From: Pseudomonadota bacterium
Lineage (GTDB): Bacteria > Pseudomonadota > Alphaproteobacteria > Rhizobiales > Beijerinckiaceae
Direction: 5' to 3'
Length of the DNA stretch: 6,038 nt
Assembly: GCA_021780015.1 (NCBI GenBank)
Contig: JAJXZN010000196.1
Span: 1 to 6,038 of the forward strand
The notes beneath the pieces are model-generated. The model saw only the letters and a list, made by a program, of their open reading frames with translations, ran no database searches and had not been told where the DNA came from. The position numbers and the translations under genes were made by a program. Shown in pieces: positions 5,463-6,038 of the stretch (the stretch's first letter is position 1; the number at the start of each line of letters is the position of its first letter).

Positions 5463-6038
5463 CGAAGCCCGCCGTAGCCGTCGCCGAAGAGCCGCAGCAT
5501 TATCTTGGCCATCGCGAGCGGCTGCGGGCGCGCTTCTTAAAAGGCGGCGGCGAGGCGCTGGCGGATTACGAACTTCTCGAGCTCGTGCTGTTCCGCGCCA
5601 TCCCACGGCGCGACGTGAAGCCCTTGGCCAAGACGCTGCTGGCCCGGTTCGGTTCGTTTGCGGAGGTCGTTTCGGCGCGGCCGGAGCGGCTGCGCGAGAT
5701 CGATGGCCTGGGCGAGGCGGCGATCACCGAGTTGAAGATCGTTGCCGAAGCGGTCAAGCGCTTCGCCAAAATCAGGGTCGAAAGCCGACCGGCCATGGGC
5801 AGTTTCAGCGCGGTGCTCGACTATTGCCGCACCGCCATGGCCTATCTCGACCGCGAGGAGTTCCGCATCCTCTTTCTGGACAAGAAAAACCTCTTGATCG
5901 CCGACGAGGTGCAGGCGACCGGCACCATCGATCACGCGCCGGTCTACCCGCGCGAGATCATGCGCCGCGCCTTCGAACTCAATGCGACGGCCATCATCCT
6001 CATTCACAACCATCCCACTCGACCTATTTCGATCACGC
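5459..6038 (+). CDS. radC: RadC family protein (JAB/MPN domain), 3' end outside window
   Basis: The frame opens at GTG 5459 and runs off the window after 193 residues; the family usually has about 220-250. Residues 15-105 form the N-terminal UPF0758 part, with [22 protein letters not shown] and a helix-hairpin-helix-like IDGLGEAAI (81-89). The JAB/MPN metalloprotease-like domain starts near 112 and contains [31 protein letters not shown] (149-167), [14 protein letters not shown] (173-186) and the metal-binding His183 and His185. RadC was named for DNA repair, but the original E. coli radC mutation was reassigned to recG, and its role is unsettled. Oddly, the final bases read [11 protein letters not shown], where RadC proteins normally have HNHPSGDPTPS followed two residues later by the metal-ligand Asp. 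Divergence, an insertion or an artefact at the sequence end could explain this. The start is supported by the overlap with the map stop (GTGA). Confidence 0.9.
   Translation, partial: MTKPAVAVAEEPQHYLGHRERLRARFLKGGGEALADYELLELVLFRAIPRRDVKPLAKTLLARFGSFAEVVSARPERLREIDGLGEAAITELKIVAEAVKRFAKIRVESRPAMGSFSAVLDYCRTAMAYLDREEFRILFLDKKNLLIADEVQATGTIDHAPVYPREIMRRAFELNATAIILIHNHPTRPISIT

Noticed and set aside
4587..5606. A 339-codon minus-strand open frame over map and the start of radC
   Set aside because: It is the antisense shadow of map, whose catalytic residues are all intact on the + strand. The translation is Arg/Ala/His-rich with no family resemblance.
1..6038. CRISPR array, phage or mobile element, toxin-antitoxin or defence module
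   Set aside because: There are no spaced direct repeats and no integrase, transposase or toxin-antitoxin pair. All genes are ordinary chromosomal families with similar codon use; only the last 22 bases leave room for an insertion.

Overview
The window is GC-rich, tightly packed chromosomal DNA from an alphaproteobacterium, most likely a member of Hyphomicrobiales (Rhizobiales). The evidence is the adjacent genes hisD, UPF0262 and low-molecular-weight phosphatase, the overlapping pair map and radC, and protein wording typical of that order, such as [13 protein letters not shown] in the methionine aminopeptidase. The genus cannot be fixed from this sequence; Beijerinckiaceae or Methylocystaceae-like bacteria are a guess.

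Layout. Bases 1-1129 (+ strand) are the end of an operon. It holds the C-terminus of histidinol dehydrogenase (hisD, cut by the window start), a UPF0262 gene overlapping it by 4 bases (ATGA), and a single-cysteine low-molecular-weight phosphatase-like gene 3 bases further on. A gene-free gap of 200 bases follows, with two small hairpins and a weak promoter candidate. Then comes a monocistronic gene for a small secreted protein (1330-1827), closed by a very clear rho-independent terminator (1867-1909). A large 12-TM MMPL/RND-superfamily transporter lies convergently on the minus strand (about 1952-4327). It is divergent from map, which encodes methionine aminopeptidase (4623-5462); about 295 bases separate them. 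The stop codon of map overlaps the GTG start of radC (GTGA), and radC runs off the window end.

How the genes relate. hisD is histidine biosynthesis, map is N-terminal methionine removal, and radC is a JAB/MPN-domain protein of unsettled role. These are core genes that share neighbourhoods rather than pathways. UPF0262 and the phosphatase-like protein are probably translated with hisD; their substrates are unknown. The secreted protein and the transporter act at the envelope, but nothing links them to each other beyond adjacency.

I found no tRNA or rRNA gene, CRISPR array, insertion sequence, phage gene or defence system. No exciting new system is evident. The points most worth a second look are the abrupt loss of the RadC metal-binding consensus in the last ~22 bases, the single-cysteine phosphatase, the asymmetric intramembrane residues of the transporter, and the uncharacterised secreted protein.
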